The notes under the pieces were generated by a model. The model ran no database searches. It saw nothing but the letters and a program-made list of their open reading frames with translations, and was not told the DNA's origin. From positions 1,014,683 to 1,078,682 of the forward strand of contig NZ_MIGY01000002.1 of NCBI RefSeq assembly GCF_002940665.1: 64,000 nucleotides of DNA, written 5' to 3'. Shown piece after piece: positions 48,568 to 58,213 of this stretch. Each line of letters begins with the position of its first letter. Position 1 is the stretch's first letter. Source of the DNA: Xanthomonas arboricola (GTDB lineage: Bacteria > Pseudomonadota > Gammaproteobacteria > Xanthomonadales > Xanthomonadaceae). Both the position numbers and the translations under genes were made by a program.

Positions 48568-49872
48568 ATGCATCACAGTGACATTGCCGCGTCGCCGCGC
48601 GGCAACCTGGCGCGTACCGCCATGGTTCCCCTGTTGTTGATCGTCAGCCTGTTCTTCTTGTGGGGCATGGCCAACAACCTCAACGACATCCTGATCAAGC
48701 AGTTCAAGAAGGCCTTCGAGCTGACCGATCTGCAGGCAGGGCTGGTCCAGAGCGCGTTCTACCTGGGCTATTTCGTGTTCGCGATGCCGGCGGCGATGTT
48801 CATGCGCCGCTACAGCTACAAGGCGGCCGTGGTGCTGGGCCTGCTGCTGTATGCCTGCGGCGCGTTCCTGTTCTATCCGGCCGCGCAGGTGCACACCTAC
48901 TGGCTGTTCCTGCTGGCCTTGTTCGTCATCGCCAGCGGCCTGGCGTTCCTGGAAACCACCGCCAACCCGCTGGTGACCGTGCTCGGCCCGGCAGAAGGCG
49001 CGGCGCGGCGCTTGAACCTGGCCCAGGCATTCAACCCGTTGGGCTCGATCACCGGCGTGCTGGTCGGCCAGCACTTCATTTTCTCCGGGGTGGAACACAC
49101 CCCGGCCGAGCTGGCGGCGATGACGCCGGCCGCGCGCGCTGCGTTCTTCGCCACCGAATCGGCGGCAGTGCAGACGCCGTACCTGGTGATCGGCGTGGTG
49201 GTGGTGCTGTGGGCGATCCTGATCGCGCTGGTGCGCTTTCCCACCGGCGATGCCGGCGTGGGCGAGGCTGCGCCCAGGCGTGCACGCTTCGGCGAGTTGC
49301 TGCGCAACCGGCTGTTCGTGTTTTCGGTGGTGGCGCAGTTCTTCTACGTGGGCGCGCAGGTCGGTATCTGGAGCTATCTGATCCGTTACCTGCAGGACGC
49401 GGTGCCGGGCACGCCGGAAAAAACCGCCGCCACCTACCTCACCATCTCGCTGGTGCTGTTCATGGCCGGCCGCTTCATCGGCACCGCGCTGTTGCGCTAC
49501 CTGGCGCCGGCCAGATTGCTGGCGAGTTTTGCCACGATCAATCTGGTGTTGTGCGCCGTTGCCATCGCGTTGCCGGGGTGGACCGGGTTGTACGCGCTGG
49601 TGGCTGCAAGCGTGTTCATGTCGGTGATGTTTCCGACCATCTTTGCGCTGGGCCTGGATGGCATGCACGACGATGCGCGCAAGCTGGGCTCGTCGTTGCT
49701 GGTGATGTCCATCATCGGTGGCGCGCTGCTCACGGCGGTGATGGGCGCGGTGTCGGACATGGCCGGTATCCACTGGGCGATGGTGGTGCCGGGCGGCTGC
49801 TTTGCGGTGATCCTGCTGTTCGCGTTGCGCGCACGCCGCGCTGCGCCGGTAGTTGCAGGAGCGGGCGCATGA
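48568..49872 (+). CDS. fucP: L-fucose:H+ symporter FucP
   Basis: This 434-residue MFS transporter has the FucP-type opening FFLWGMANNLNDILIKQFKKAFEL, followed by LVQSAFYLGYFVFAMPAAMFMRRYSYK and GLAFLETTANPLVTVLGP. It imports L-fucose by proton symport across the inner membrane. A GGGAGGGG site precedes the ATG. Its stop overlaps the mutarotase start (ATGA), so the two are co-translated. Confidence 0.9.
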   Translation: MHHSDIAASPRGNLARTAMVPLLLIVSLFFLWGMANNLNDILIKQFKKAFELTDLQAGLVQSAFYLGYFVFAMPAAMFMRRYSYKAAVVLGLLLYACGAFLFYPAAQVHTYWLFLLALFVIASGLAFLETTANPLVTVLGPAEGAARRLNLAQAFNPLGSITGVLVGQHFIFSGVEHTPAELAAMTPAARAAFFATESAAVQTPYLVIGVVVVLWAILIALVRFPTGDAGVGEAAPRRARFGELLRNRLFVFSVVAQFFYVGAQVGIWSYLIRYLQDAVPGTPEKTAATYLTISLVLFMAGRFIGTALLRYLAPARLLASFATINLVLCAVAIALPGWTGLYALVAASVFMSVMFPTIFALGLDGMHDDARKLGSSLLVMSIIGGALLTAVMGAVSDMAGIHWAMVVPGGCFAVILLFALRARRAAPVVAGAGA

Positions 49873-50237
49873 GCACGCGGCGTCTGTGCTACGTGCTGGA
49901 TCTGCACGACGACCCGCAGTTGATCGCCGAGTACGAGCGTTGGCATCGGCCCGGCGAGGTCTGGCCGGAAGTGGTGGCCTCATTGCAGCAGGCCGGCATC
50001 GAGGAGCTGGAGATCTTTCGCAGCGGCGACCGCCTGGTGATGCTGATGCAGGTCGGCGAAGACTACGATCCGGCGGCCAAGGCGGCGCGGGATGCGGCCG
50101 ATCCGCGCATCCAGGCCTGGGAAGACTTGATGTGGCGGTTTCAAAAGCCGTTGCCTGGCAGTGCGCCGGGAGAGAAGTGGCGCGAGGCCGGGCGGATTTT
50201 TGCCTTGAGTGCGGCGGTTGAAGCGGCGCAGGGTTAG
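49869..50237 (+). CDS. L-rhamnose/L-fucose mutarotase (RhaM-like, DUF718)
   Basis: The 122-residue product fits the RhaM/DUF718 family: YVLDLHDDPQLIAEYERWHRPGEVWPEV, GIEELEIFRSGDRLVMLMQ, and a Trp-rich end (WEDLMWRFQKPLPGS). These enzymes interconvert sugar anomers. Co-translation with fucP suggests that it presents the right anomer of L-fucose to the dehydrogenase. An intrinsic terminator follows at once. Confidence 0.8.
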   Translation: MSTRRLCYVLDLHDDPQLIAEYERWHRPGEVWPEVVASLQQAGIEELEIFRSGDRLVMLMQVGEDYDPAAKAARDAADPRIQAWEDLMWRFQKPLPGSAPGEKWREAGRIFALSAAVEAAQG

Positions 50238-50257
50238 GGTGTTGCCCTGAGTTTTTT
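50234..50257 (+). terminator. Intrinsic terminator after the fucP-mutarotase operon
   Basis: TTAGGG pairs with CCCTGA (one G-U pair) around TGTTG and is followed by GTTTTTT. The left arm begins within the mutarotase stop codon region. Confidence 0.7.
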
Positions 50258-50419
50258 GCGGATGTGGTGCATCCGCAGTGGGGCGTTGGTCTTGGGTATC
50301 TTTGCTGCTGCGCTGGCGCCGAGCATTAAAGCAGGGTGTCTTTGCAGGCACATCGTGAGTGGCGCTGCGCTGCGTAGCGAAGGCGTGACAGCTGCATCGC
50401 ATATGCCCCAACCAGAAGC

Positions 50420-50590
50420 GGCCTCGGTCGCGATCAGGCATCGGGAAAGCCCGTCGCGGCTTGAGCCGCTCCTACAGATTCTGCGATCAGGTGATGCAGC
50501 GCGTTGGGTCACGCCTTCGCCGCGGCCAGGTCTTTGATCCATAGGCGGCCGTCAGGGTGGCGGAATTGTGCGATCTGGAGCCTTCGTGTG
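50420..50590 (-). pseudogene. Remnant 3' end of a second L-fuconate dehydratase-like gene with attached repeat
   Basis: This segment is a diverged direct repeat of 50610-50775. On the minus strand it reads IAQFRHPDGRLWIKDLAAAKA and stop, matching the end of the adjacent dehydratase ([21 protein letters not shown]). A shared repeat beginning GCCTC(G/C)GTCGCGATCAGG lies just beyond each stop. I infer a duplicated gene of which only the last 25 or so codons survive. Confidence 0.8.
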
Positions 50591-50609
50591 CGTGCTCCAT
50601 GCAAAAGCG

Positions 50610-50698
50610 GCCTCCGTCGCGATCAGGCAATCGGGAAAGCCCGTCGCGGCTGGAGCCGCCCTACCGATTCTGCGATCCAGGAGATGCGGTGCGTTGGA
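50610..50698. repeat. REP-like repeat after the dehydratase gene
   Basis: It contains TCGCGATCAGGCAATCGGGA and CCCGTCGCGGCTGGAGCCG, a hairpin-forming intergenic repeat, and a second copy at 50426-50500 belongs to the gene remnant. Confidence 0.7.
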
Positions 50699-52018
50699 TT
50701 ACGCCTTCGCTGCAGCCAGGTCCTCGACCCAGAAGCGGCCGTCTGGGTAGCTGAATTCCGCGATGGAGGCCGGGTGCATCTCGGCGGAGAAGCCGGCGGC
50801 TTGCGGGGCCAGGTAGCGGCCGTGCCGGATGCGCACCGGGTCCAGGAAGTGCTGGTGCAGGTGGTCGACGAATTCGATCGCGCGGTCTTCCATCTTGCCG
50901 GTGATGGCGACGAAGTCGGCCATGGCCAGGTGTTGCACCAGCTCGCACAGGCCGACGCCGCCGGCATGCGGAAACACGCGGATGTTGAACTTGGCGGCCA
51001 GCAGCAGGATGGCGAGGTTTTCGTTGACGCCGCCCACGCGCGCGGCGTCGATCTGGATCAGGTCCACCGCGCCGGCCTGCAGCAGCTGCTTGAACACCAC
51101 GCGGTTCTGGGTGTGTTCGCCGGTGGAGACCGGCACCGGGGTGATGCCCTGGCGGATCGCGGCGTGGCCGAGAACGTCGTCCGGGCTGGTCGGTTCCTCG
51201 ATCCAGGCGATGTCGAATTCGGCCAGCTGGCGCATCCAGTCGATCGCCGGGCTCACGTCCCAGCGCTGGTTGGCATCCACCGCCATCGCGATATCCGGGC
51301 CGATCGCCTCACGCGCCAGGCGGCAGCGGCGGATGTCGTCCTGCACGTTGGCACCGACCTTGAGCTTGATGGTGCGGAAGCCGTCGGCGACGGCTTCTTT
51401 GGCCAGCCGCACCAGCTTTTCGTCGGAGTAGCCGAGCCAGCCGGGCGAGGTGGTGTAGGCGGGATAGCCCTGTTCGATCAGCGTGGCGATGCGTTGCGCA
51501 CGCTGCGGTTGCGCAGCGCGCAGGATTGCCAGCGCTTCGTCGCGGGTGAGCGCGTCGGTGAGGTAGCGGAAGTCGATGGTGTCGACCAGCTGTTCCGGGC
51601 TGAGCTCGGCGATGTAGCGCCACAGCGGCTTTTTCGCCGCGCGCGCGGCCAGGTCCCAGGCGGCATTGATCACCGCGCCGATCGCCATGTGCATCACGCC
51701 CTTTTCCGGGCCCAGCCAGCGCAGCTGCGAGTCGTTGGTGAGCCGGCGCGCGAACGCGCCCAGATCTTCAATGACTTCCTCGACCGACAGGCCGACCACG
51801 TGCTCGGCCAGTGCGGCCACCGCGGCGGTCTGCACATCGTTGCCGCGGCCGATGGTGAACACCAGGCCGTAGCCGGCCAGGTCATCCGGCGCATCGGTAC
51901 GCAGCACGACGTAGGCGGCCGAGTAATCCGGATCCGGATTCATCGCATCCGACCCATCCAGCTCGCGCGAGGTAGGGAAGCGGACGTCGTGGGTGTCGAG
52001 GGCGATGATGGTGCTCAT
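50699..52018 (-). CDS. L-fuconate dehydratase (enolase superfamily)
   Basis: The enzyme dehydrates L-fuconate to 2-keto-3-deoxy-L-fuconate. The 439-residue sequence has the general base K220 in TIKLKVGAN, metal ligands D248 (AVDANQ), E274 (WIEEP) and E301 (STGEH), and H351 in FPHAGGVG. These are the residues and numbers described for X. campestris XCC4069, the characterised L-fuconate dehydratase. The ATG at 52018 has an AGGAC site. The gene lies 480 bases downstream of the FAH-family hydrolase gene on the same strand, so it may have its own promoter. Confidence 0.95.
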   Translation of the reverse strand: MSTIIALDTHDVRFPTSRELDGSDAMNPDPDYSAAYVVLRTDAPDDLAGYGLVFTIGRGNDVQTAAVAALAEHVVGLSVEEVIEDLGAFARRLTNDSQLRWLGPEKGVMHMAIGAVINAAWDLAARAAKKPLWRYIAELSPEQLVDTIDFRYLTDALTRDEALAILRAAQPQRAQRIATLIEQGYPAYTTSPGWLGYSDEKLVRLAKEAVADGFRTIKLKVGANVQDDIRRCRLAREAIGPDIAMAVDANQRWDVSPAIDWMRQLAEFDIAWIEEPTSPDDVLGHAAIRQGITPVPVSTGEHTQNRVVFKQLLQAGAVDLIQIDAARVGGVNENLAILLLAAKFNIRVFPHAGGVGLCELVQHLAMADFVAITGKMEDRAIEFVDHLHQHFLDPVRIRHGRYLAPQAAGFSAEMHPASIAEFSYPDGRFWVEDLAAAKA

Positions 52019-52084
52019 GGAAGTCCTGGGCGATGGAAACGGAAAATGGGAAAACTGGCAAAAAAAACGTAAGCAACGCAGTGC

Positions 52085-52130
52085 GCTTGAGCCCCTCTCC
52101 CCCCGGGAGAGGGGTGAGGTGAGGGTACGG
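52085..52130. repeat. Intergenic hairpin repeat (CCCCTCTCC/GGAGAGGGG)
   Basis: This is one copy of the hairpin-plus-GTGAGGGTACGG element also found twice between glyQ and glyS. It lies 67 bases upstream of the dehydratase start. Confidence 0.8.
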
Positions 52131-52384
52131 ACGCGGAGCGCCGACTATGTTGAAGCGCTGCAGGTACGCATGCGTTTGCAACGCAGATCAACGAACAACA
52201 CAGATCAACGCATCACTGCACGACCAACTGCGTGTGGATACCAACGCGCGACAGCGCCTGGAAGTTCAACGCTCTCGCACGCCGCTTGAAAAATTTGCGC
52301 ATGACACATCAACACACATGCCGACATGTCACGCCTGACGACAAACGCACATCGCGACGAACTGCTTGGATATGTCGTTACGTA

Positions 52385-52499
52385 CCCTCACCCCGATCCC
52401 CGCTACGCGCCCCGGCCCGCGCTTGCGGCGCGGGCGCACCAACGCACGCGCGCCAGTGGCGCGCAAGCCGTGCCTTAGTGCCCCGGTGGCAGAGGGGCT
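52385..52499 (-). repeat. Interspersed intergenic repeat, copy 3 (inverted)
   Basis: This inverted copy of the ~110-base repeat seen at 17687 and 37108 abuts the FAH-hydrolase stop. The remaining 52140-52384 is relatively AT-rich with no gene visible; it may hold the dehydratase promoter. Confidence 0.75.
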
Positions 52500-53357
52500 T
52501 TAGGCAGCATCACGCGGATGCGCCACCACCGGCTGGCGCTGGCGGCCCAGGCCTTCGATCTCCAGCTCCATCACGTCGCCCGGCTTCAGGTACACCGGCG
52601 GCTTCTGGCCCAGGCCCACGCCCGGCGGGGTGCCGGTGCTGATCACATCGCCCGGCATCAGCGTCATGTAGCGGCTGATGTGGCTGACCAGTTCGGCCAC
52701 GCCGAACACCATCGTGCGGGTGCTGCCGTTCTGGTAGCGGTGGCCATTGACCTCCAGCCACATCGACAGGTTCTGCGGGTCGGCGATTTCATCGCGAGTG
52801 ACCAGCCACGGGCCGATCGGACCGAAGGTGTCGGCGCTCTTGCCCTTGACCCACTGGCCGCCATGTTCGAGCTGGAATTCGCGCTCGGACAAATCGTTGA
52901 TCACCGCGTAGCCGGCGACGTGGTTCAGTGCTTCGTCCACCGCCACATCGCGCGCCACATCGCCGATCACCACGCCCAGTTCCACTTCCCAGTCGCTCTT
53001 GACCGAGCCACGCGGGATGATCACGGTGTCGTTGGGGCCGGTCACCGCAGTGGTGGCCTTCATGAAAAGGATCGGCATCTTGGGCACATCCATGCCCGAT
53101 TCGGCCGCGTGGTCGGCGTAGTTCAACCCCACGCAGATGAACTTGCCGATCTGCCCCACTGCGGCGCCATAACGCAGCTCGCCTTCGAGCAGCGGCAGCG
53201 TGGACACGTCCAGCGCACGCAGTTTGTCCAGGCCGGCATTGGTGATGTGCGCGCCGGCCACATCGTCGATCACGCCGCTCAAATCGCGGATGCGGCCTTC
53301 GCCATCGATCAGGCCAGGACGTTCCTGGCCGGGGGCGCCAACGCGTACGAGTTTCAT
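52500..53357 (-). CDS. 2,4-diketo-3-deoxy-L-fuconate hydrolase (FAH family)
   Basis: The 285-residue protein has the fumarylacetoacetase fold: FICVGLNYADHAAESG, PILFMKATTAVTGPND, DWEVELGVVIGD with metal-binding acidic residues, and GDVISTGTPPGVGLG. In the Xanthomonas non-phosphorylating fucose pathway an enzyme of this family splits 2,4-diketo-3-deoxyfuconate to pyruvate and L-lactate. Its place between the dehydrogenase and the dehydratase genes supports that role. Confidence 0.88.
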   Translation of the reverse strand: MKLVRVGAPGQERPGLIDGEGRIRDLSGVIDDVAGAHITNAGLDKLRALDVSTLPLLEGELRYGAAVGQIGKFICVGLNYADHAAESGMDVPKMPILFMKATTAVTGPNDTVIIPRGSVKSDWEVELGVVIGDVARDVAVDEALNHVAGYAVINDLSEREFQLEHGGQWVKGKSADTFGPIGPWLVTRDEIADPQNLSMWLEVNGHRYQNGSTRTMVFGVAELVSHISRYMTLMPGDVISTGTPPGVGLGQKPPVYLKPGDVMELEIEGLGRQRQPVVAHPRDAA

Positions 53358-53515
53358 GCAGTCTTCCTTTGCAGGTGAGGAATGGAGCGGCCAGCAACGC
53401 TAGCGCGCATGCATCAGGTGGATAAGGACGGCGTGCTCAAGTCAAGCAAATACAAGTCGCATCCGGCACTGGCCGCCCACGTTGCGGTGCGCGGCACGGC
53501 GGTGCGTTGGCGCGC

Positions 53516-54286
53516 TCAGTTGGACCAGCCGCCATCGATGATGTGCGTCTGGCCGGTGGTGAACGACGATTCGTCCGAGGCCAGGTAAACCACCAGCTGC
53601 GCGATCTCGCGCGGGTCGCCCAGGCGGCCCATCGGCTGGCGATCGGTGAAGCTCTTCCACACCGCCTGTTCGTCGCCGCCCAGCGCCTTGACGCGCTGGC
53701 CCAGCGACGGCGTCTTGATGGTGCCGGGGCAGATCGCGTTGCAACGCACGCCCTGGGCCACGTAATCGGCGGCAATGGCCTTGCTCAAGCCGATCACGGC
53801 GGCCTTGGTCACGCCATAGACGAAGCGGTTGGGCACGCCCTTGATGCTGGAGGCCACCGAGGACATGTTGATGATGCTGCCGCGGCCGCGTTCGAGCATG
53901 CCTGGCAGTACCGCCTTGCAGGTGTAGTACATCGCATCGACGTTGATCGAGAACGAGCGCCGCCAGGCCGGCTCGTCGCAATCGAGAATGCTGCCCTGGT
54001 GCACGAAGCCGGCGCAGTTGAACAGCACATCGAACGGGCCGTGCGCCGCGACCAGCGCGGCAACCGCCGACGCGTCGGTGACATCCAGCAGCTGGGTGGT
54101 GATGGCCTCCGATTCGGCCGCCAGCGCCTGCAGGGCAGCGGCGTCGATATCGGTGGCGATCACCTGCGCACCGGCGCGTGCGCAGGCCAGCGCGCTTTCG
54201 CGGCCGATGCCGGCGCCGGCGGCGGTGATCAGGCAGCGCTTGCCATGCAGGCGGTCGTTGGGAGTTGCAGGGATCGAGACAGTCAT
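53516..54286 (-). CDS. 2-keto-3-deoxy-L-fuconate 4-dehydrogenase (SDR)
   Basis: This 256-residue classical short-chain dehydrogenase has the NAD-binding TAAGAGIGRESA, NCAGF, the catalytic Ser in NMSSVAS and the YGVTK pair, and ends GGWSN. It should oxidise C4 of 2-keto-3-deoxy-L-fuconate. The start ATG 54286 overlaps the stop of the lactonase gene (ATGA). The 53358-53515 gap to the hydrolase gene is short and unremarkable. Confidence 0.88.
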   Translation of the reverse strand: MTVSIPATPNDRLHGKRCLITAAGAGIGRESALACARAGAQVIATDIDAAALQALAAESEAITTQLLDVTDASAVAALVAAHGPFDVLFNCAGFVHQGSILDCDEPAWRRSFSINVDAMYYTCKAVLPGMLERGRGSIINMSSVASSIKGVPNRFVYGVTKAAVIGLSKAIAADYVAQGVRCNAICPGTIKTPSLGQRVKALGGDEQAVWKSFTDRQPMGRLGDPREIAQLVVYLASDESSFTTGQTHIIDGGWSN

Positions 54287-55155
54287 ACCGAAGAGGTTCC
54301 GTAGGTGGGGGCCGCCGGCCGTGGCAGACGATAGAACGTGCGTGCGTTGTCGCCGAACACCGCTCCGGCATGGCCGTCGGCGTGTGTGGCGACCAGCTGC
54401 TGTGCGATGTCGAACCACTGCGCGTAATCGGCGCGCTGGGTCAGCACCGGCCAGTCGCTGCCCCACAGCACACGCTGCGGGCCGAAGCGTGCGAACAGAT
54501 GCGCGACATACGGTGCCAGCGCCTCCACGCCGGCGCCGCGCGCTGCTTCGGTGAGCAGACCGGAGAGTTTGCAGTGCATGTTGGGATGCTGCGCCAGCGC
54601 GGCCATGCCGGCGGCCCAGGCGACGAATTCGCCTGCGGCGATCTGCGGCTTGCCGCCGTGATCGATGACCACGCGCAGCTGCGGATGGCGCTCCAGGCGT
54701 GCCTGCAGCGCCGGCACATGCACGCTGCGGATCAGGGCGTCGAAGGCCAGGTCGTGCGCGAGCAGCGCGTCGAAGGCGGCATCCAGTTCGGGTTGGGCCA
54801 GCCATTGCACATCGGCGATGTCCTGCACCATCGGGCGCAGGCCCTTGAGCACGCCGTCGCCGGCTTGCACCAGCGCGTCGATGCGCGCGGCCGCGTCCGG
54901 CGCGGCGAAATCGACCCAACCCACCACGCCGGCAACGCGCGTATCGGCGCGCGCCAGCTCGAACAGGTAACGGGTTTCGGCCTCGGTCGCGGCGGCCTGC
55001 ACCACCACCACGCGGTCGACATCGGCAGCGTCCAGCGCCTGGCCGATATCGGCCGGGCCGAAGTCGCGATACAGCGGCGCCAGCTCGGGCGTCAGCCAGT
55101 GGTAATCGCCACGGGCCAGCTGCCAGAAATGCAGGTGCGCGTCGATGCGGCTCAT
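54283..55155 (-). CDS. L-fuconolactonase (amidohydrolase 2 family)
   Basis: The 290-residue product has the amidohydrolase-2 barrel signs RIDAHLHFWQLARGDYHWL, VVIDHGGKP, HCKLSGL and VLWGSDWPVL. It hydrolyses L-fucono-lactone to L-fuconate. It overlaps both neighbours by four bases (ATGA at each end), so three enzymes are translated as a unit. Confidence 0.88.
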   Translation of the reverse strand: MSRIDAHLHFWQLARGDYHWLTPELAPLYRDFGPADIGQALDAADVDRVVVVQAAATEAETRYLFELARADTRVAGVVGWVDFAAPDAAARIDALVQAGDGVLKGLRPMVQDIADVQWLAQPELDAAFDALLAHDLAFDALIRSVHVPALQARLERHPQLRVVIDHGGKPQIAAGEFVAWAAGMAALAQHPNMHCKLSGLLTEAARGAGVEALAPYVAHLFARFGPQRVLWGSDWPVLTQRADYAQWFDIAQQLVATHADGHAGAVFGDNARTFYRLPRPAAPTYGTSSV

Positions 55156-56159
55156 GGCGTGGGCAGGTCCGCATCGAGCAGGCCGTCATCGCGCAGGCGC
55201 TGCCACAACGCCGGTGCGATCGCCGCCTGCAGGCGCGCGGCGGCCGATTGCACCTCGGCCACCGTCCGCATGCCGGCCACCACCGTGGTCACCGCCGGGT
55301 GTGCCAGCGGAAACTGCAACGCCGCCGCGCCGATATCCACCTCGAGCGCTGCGCAGGCTGCGTACAGGCGCTGGGCATGCTGCAGGGTGGCGGCGTCGAC
55401 CGGGGCGTAGTTGTAGGTGGCGCCGGGGCTGCGCGCGTCGCTGAGCAGGCCGGAGCTGTAGGGCCCGGCCGACAGGATCGCCACGTTGCGCTGCTGCGCC
55501 TGCTCGAGCAGGGCGCGGGCGCCGTGCTGTTCCAGCAGCGTGTAGCGGCCGGCCAGCATCACGCAGTCGAGCGGAAAGCGTGGCAGCACCTCCAGTGCCA
55601 CGTCCTGCTCGTTGACGCCCAGCCCGATCGCCCCGCAGGCACCGGTTGCCTTCAGCTCCGCCATCGCCGGCAAGGCCTCCTCCAAGGCCTGGCGCAGCAC
55701 GTTGGCGTGGTTGTCGCCGTGGGTCAGCGCACCGATGTCGTGCAACAGCAGCACGTCGATGTAGTCGGTGCCCAGGCGCTCCAGGCTGGAGGCGAACGCG
55801 CGCCGCACGCCATCGGCGCTGTAGTCGAACACGGCGCGGCGGCCCGCCACCGCAAAGCCGTCGCGCCCGGCCGCGGCCTGCGCATCGTCGTAGATGCAGC
55901 GGCCGACCTTGGTCGACAGCGTGTACGCGCCGCGCGGCACGCCGGCCAGGCCACGGCCCAGGCGGGTCTCGCTCAGCCCGTAGCCGTAGTACGGCGCGGT
56001 ATCGAAGTGGCGGATGCCGGCCTCGCACGCAGCCGCCACGGCGGCCAGGGCCTGACCCTCGTCGACCTCGGCATACAGATTGCCGATCGGCGCGGCGCCA
56101 AAACCCAATGCCGGGAGCTGCACGTCGGTACTGCCCAGCCGCTGCCGCGCAATGGTCAC
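55152..56159 (-). CDS. L-fucose dehydrogenase (aldo/keto reductase)
   Basis: The protein is an aldo/keto reductase: GFGAAPIGNLY, HFDTAPYYGYGLSE (catalytic Tyr), LSTKVGR (Lys) and DVLLLHDIG. It oxidises L-fucose to the lactone with NAD(P). I take GTG 56159 (product MTIARQRLGSTDVQLP), which has a GGAG-like site; an ATG at 56207 would add 16 residues. It is the first gene of the minus-strand fucose operon, and a candidate operator lies 102 bases upstream. Confidence 0.85.
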   Translation of the reverse strand: MTIARQRLGSTDVQLPALGFGAAPIGNLYAEVDEGQALAAVAAACEAGIRHFDTAPYYGYGLSETRLGRGLAGVPRGAYTLSTKVGRCIYDDAQAAAGRDGFAVAGRRAVFDYSADGVRRAFASSLERLGTDYIDVLLLHDIGALTHGDNHANVLRQALEEALPAMAELKATGACGAIGLGVNEQDVALEVLPRFPLDCVMLAGRYTLLEQHGARALLEQAQQRNVAILSAGPYSSGLLSDARSPGATYNYAPVDAATLQHAQRLYAACAALEVDIGAAALQFPLAHPAVTTVVAGMRTVAEVQSAAARLQAAIAPALWQRLRDDGLLDADLPTP

Positions 56160-56260
56160 GCCGCACGCTCCGCGCAGCTGGCGGTCGCCGAACAGGTGCT
56201 GACGCAATCGTTGAAGCAGTCACTGGGCATCGCAACGTCCACCAGCCGGCCGGTGCCGGA

Positions 56261-56297
56261 CTGTTCGCATATGAATATCGCAATCATAAGTGAACAG
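56261..56297. promoter_or_regulatory. Interrupted palindrome upstream of the fucose operon
   Basis: CTGTTC-3-TATGA-9-TCATA-3-GAACAG forms an inverted repeat of two paired blocks. It lies between the divergent L-fucose dehydrogenase and GH43 genes and could be a regulator site. It does not resemble the palindrome at 48465. Confidence 0.4.
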
Positions 56298-56516
56298 ATC
56301 ACGCTGCAGTGCAGCATTGCAGCTGGTGGTGTTCAGCACGTGCGACATGTGTGGATTCCAGCACCCTTGCCCGATCGCGAGCTCCATATGCCGCAGCAGC
56401 TGATCTATGTCGAAATCCGTAGCTGGCATGAGCGCTTCCTATAACGCCGCCTGCGCGGTTGCCCCGGTCCGATACCTGGGGCTAGATACCAGCCCGTCCC
56501 GCACGAACGCGCACCC

Positions 56517-58140
56517 ATGCCAACCACCACCCGCCGGGACCTGTTCAAGGTGCTTGCCGCCGGCGCCGTTGTCGCCCCGCTGTCGCCGGCCGCACTGGCG
56601 GGCGACGCGCGCGCGGCCTGCACCGGCACCCCGCAGTGGGCGCGCGGTATCGAAGGCCAGCGCAAGGCAGACCTGGGCAACGGCACTTACCTCAATCCCA
56701 TCGTGGCCGGCGATCACCCCGACCCCACCATCCTCAAGGATGGCGACGACTACTACATGACGTTTTCGTCGTTCCTTTCCTATCCGGGCATCGTGCTGTG
56801 GCATTCCACCGACCTGGTCAACTGGACGCCGCTCGGCCCGGCGCTGCGCAAGCAGCTGGGCACGATCTGGGCACTGGACCTGTGCAAGCACAATGGCCGC
56901 TATTTCATCTATATCCCGGCCAATCCGGACGACACCGGCTGGTCGATCTTCGTGATCTGGGCCGACGACATCCGCGGACCCTGGAGCGACCCGATCGATC
57001 TGCAGATCGCCGGCTGCATCGACCCCGGCCATGTGCTGGGCGAGGACGGCAAGCGCTACCTGTTCGTCAACGGCATCCGCAAGGTGCGCCTGCGCGACGA
57101 CGGCCTGGCCACCGACGGGCAGGTGGAACCGGCCTACGCGCCCTGGCGCTATCCCGACGACTGGATCGTGGAGAACTTTGCCCCCGAAGGCCCCAAGCTG
57201 ACCTGGCACAACGGCTGGCTGTACCTGGTCACCGCGGTCGGCGGCACCGCCGGTCCGGTCACCGGGCATATGGTCATCGCCGCGCGTGCGCGCTCGGTGC
57301 ATGGGCCATGGGAGCACTGCCCACACAACCCGCTGGTGCGCACCCAGTCCGAACAGGAGCCGTGGTGGTCGCGCGGGCATGCCACGCTGGTGGAAGGCCC
57401 GCGTGGCGACTGGTGGATGGTCTATCACGGCTACGAAAACGGCTTCCGCACGCTGGGCCGGCAGACCCTGCTGGAGCCGATCGAGTGGACCGCCGATGGC
57501 TGGTTCCGCGCCACCGGTGGCGATCTGTCCAGGCGATTGCGCACGCCTGCGCGCGCAAACGCCACCGGCAACGCGGCGCTCAGCGGTTTCGCCTTGTCGG
57601 ACGATTTTTCCAGCGACAGGTTCGGCACCCAATGGAGCCTGCATGCGCCCGGGCCCGGCGAGCAGGCGCGCGTGCAACGGGCAGATCGGTCGCTCACGCT
57701 GGCCTGTTCCGGCAGCTCACCGGCCGACAGCTCGCCACTGACCTGCGGCGTCCCCGATCGCGCCTACGTCACCGAGGTCTCGCTGGAGCTCACCGGCAAT
57801 GCCGAAGGCGGCCTGTGCTGTTCTACGACCACAAGGCCTTCGTGCGCATCGGCGTTACACCCGGCACCATCAGGACCTGCGCGTACCCGGAAGAACTGCG
57901 AGGGGCACGCGCGCCCAACACGCACCGACGCATCCGCCTGCGTCTGAGCAACGATGCGCATGTGGTGGCCTTCGACTGTTCGCTTGACGAGGGCCGCAGG
58001 GGATCCGCCACCCCACGCGCATGGAAATGTCCGGCCTTCACCACAACGTGTTCGGCACCTTCCTGAGCCTGCAGCTCGACATCCACGCCGCGCAGCAGCG
58101 GCAGTGGTGTTGCGCGATTTCAGATGTCGCGCGTTGCGCG
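56517..58140 (+). pseudogene. GH43 glycoside hydrolase with Tat signal, frameshifted in the C-terminal domain
   Basis: The N-terminus is a twin-arginine signal (TTTRRDLFKVLAAGAVVAPL). The GH43 five-blade catalytic domain looks intact, with catalytic acids in NPIVAGDHPDP, GCIDPGH and NFAPEGPKL, and acts on arabinan/xylan-type glycosides. After residue 430 the frame is lost at about 57815, where LFYDHKAF continues in another frame. It is lost again near 58000, where MEMSGLHHNVFGTFLSLQLDI resumes in the third frame, and a third time near 58095 before VVLRDFRCRAL. Each break fits a 1-base indel. A 476-residue product with an aberrant tail could still be made. Confidence 0.85.
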
Positions 58141-58173
58141 GAGTGCGGTCCTGCCGCACGCAACGCTTCCGGC

Positions 58174-58203
58174 AAACGGCGGGGCCCGGGGGGACCCCGC
58201 CGT
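58174..58203. terminator. GC-rich hairpin after the GH43 gene
   Basis: ACGGCGGGGCCC pairs with the downstream GGGGACCCCGCCGT. It lies between the GH43 end and the convergent peptide gene and may terminate either. Confidence 0.45.
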
Positions 58204-58213
58204 CAGACCTAGA

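Noticed and set aside
56220..56429. 69-codon minus-strand ORF starting MPATDFDIDQLLRHMEL
   Set aside because: The start looks somewhat protein-like, but it spans the operator-like palindrome, has no family and lies in the divergent promoter region. Left as unsupported.
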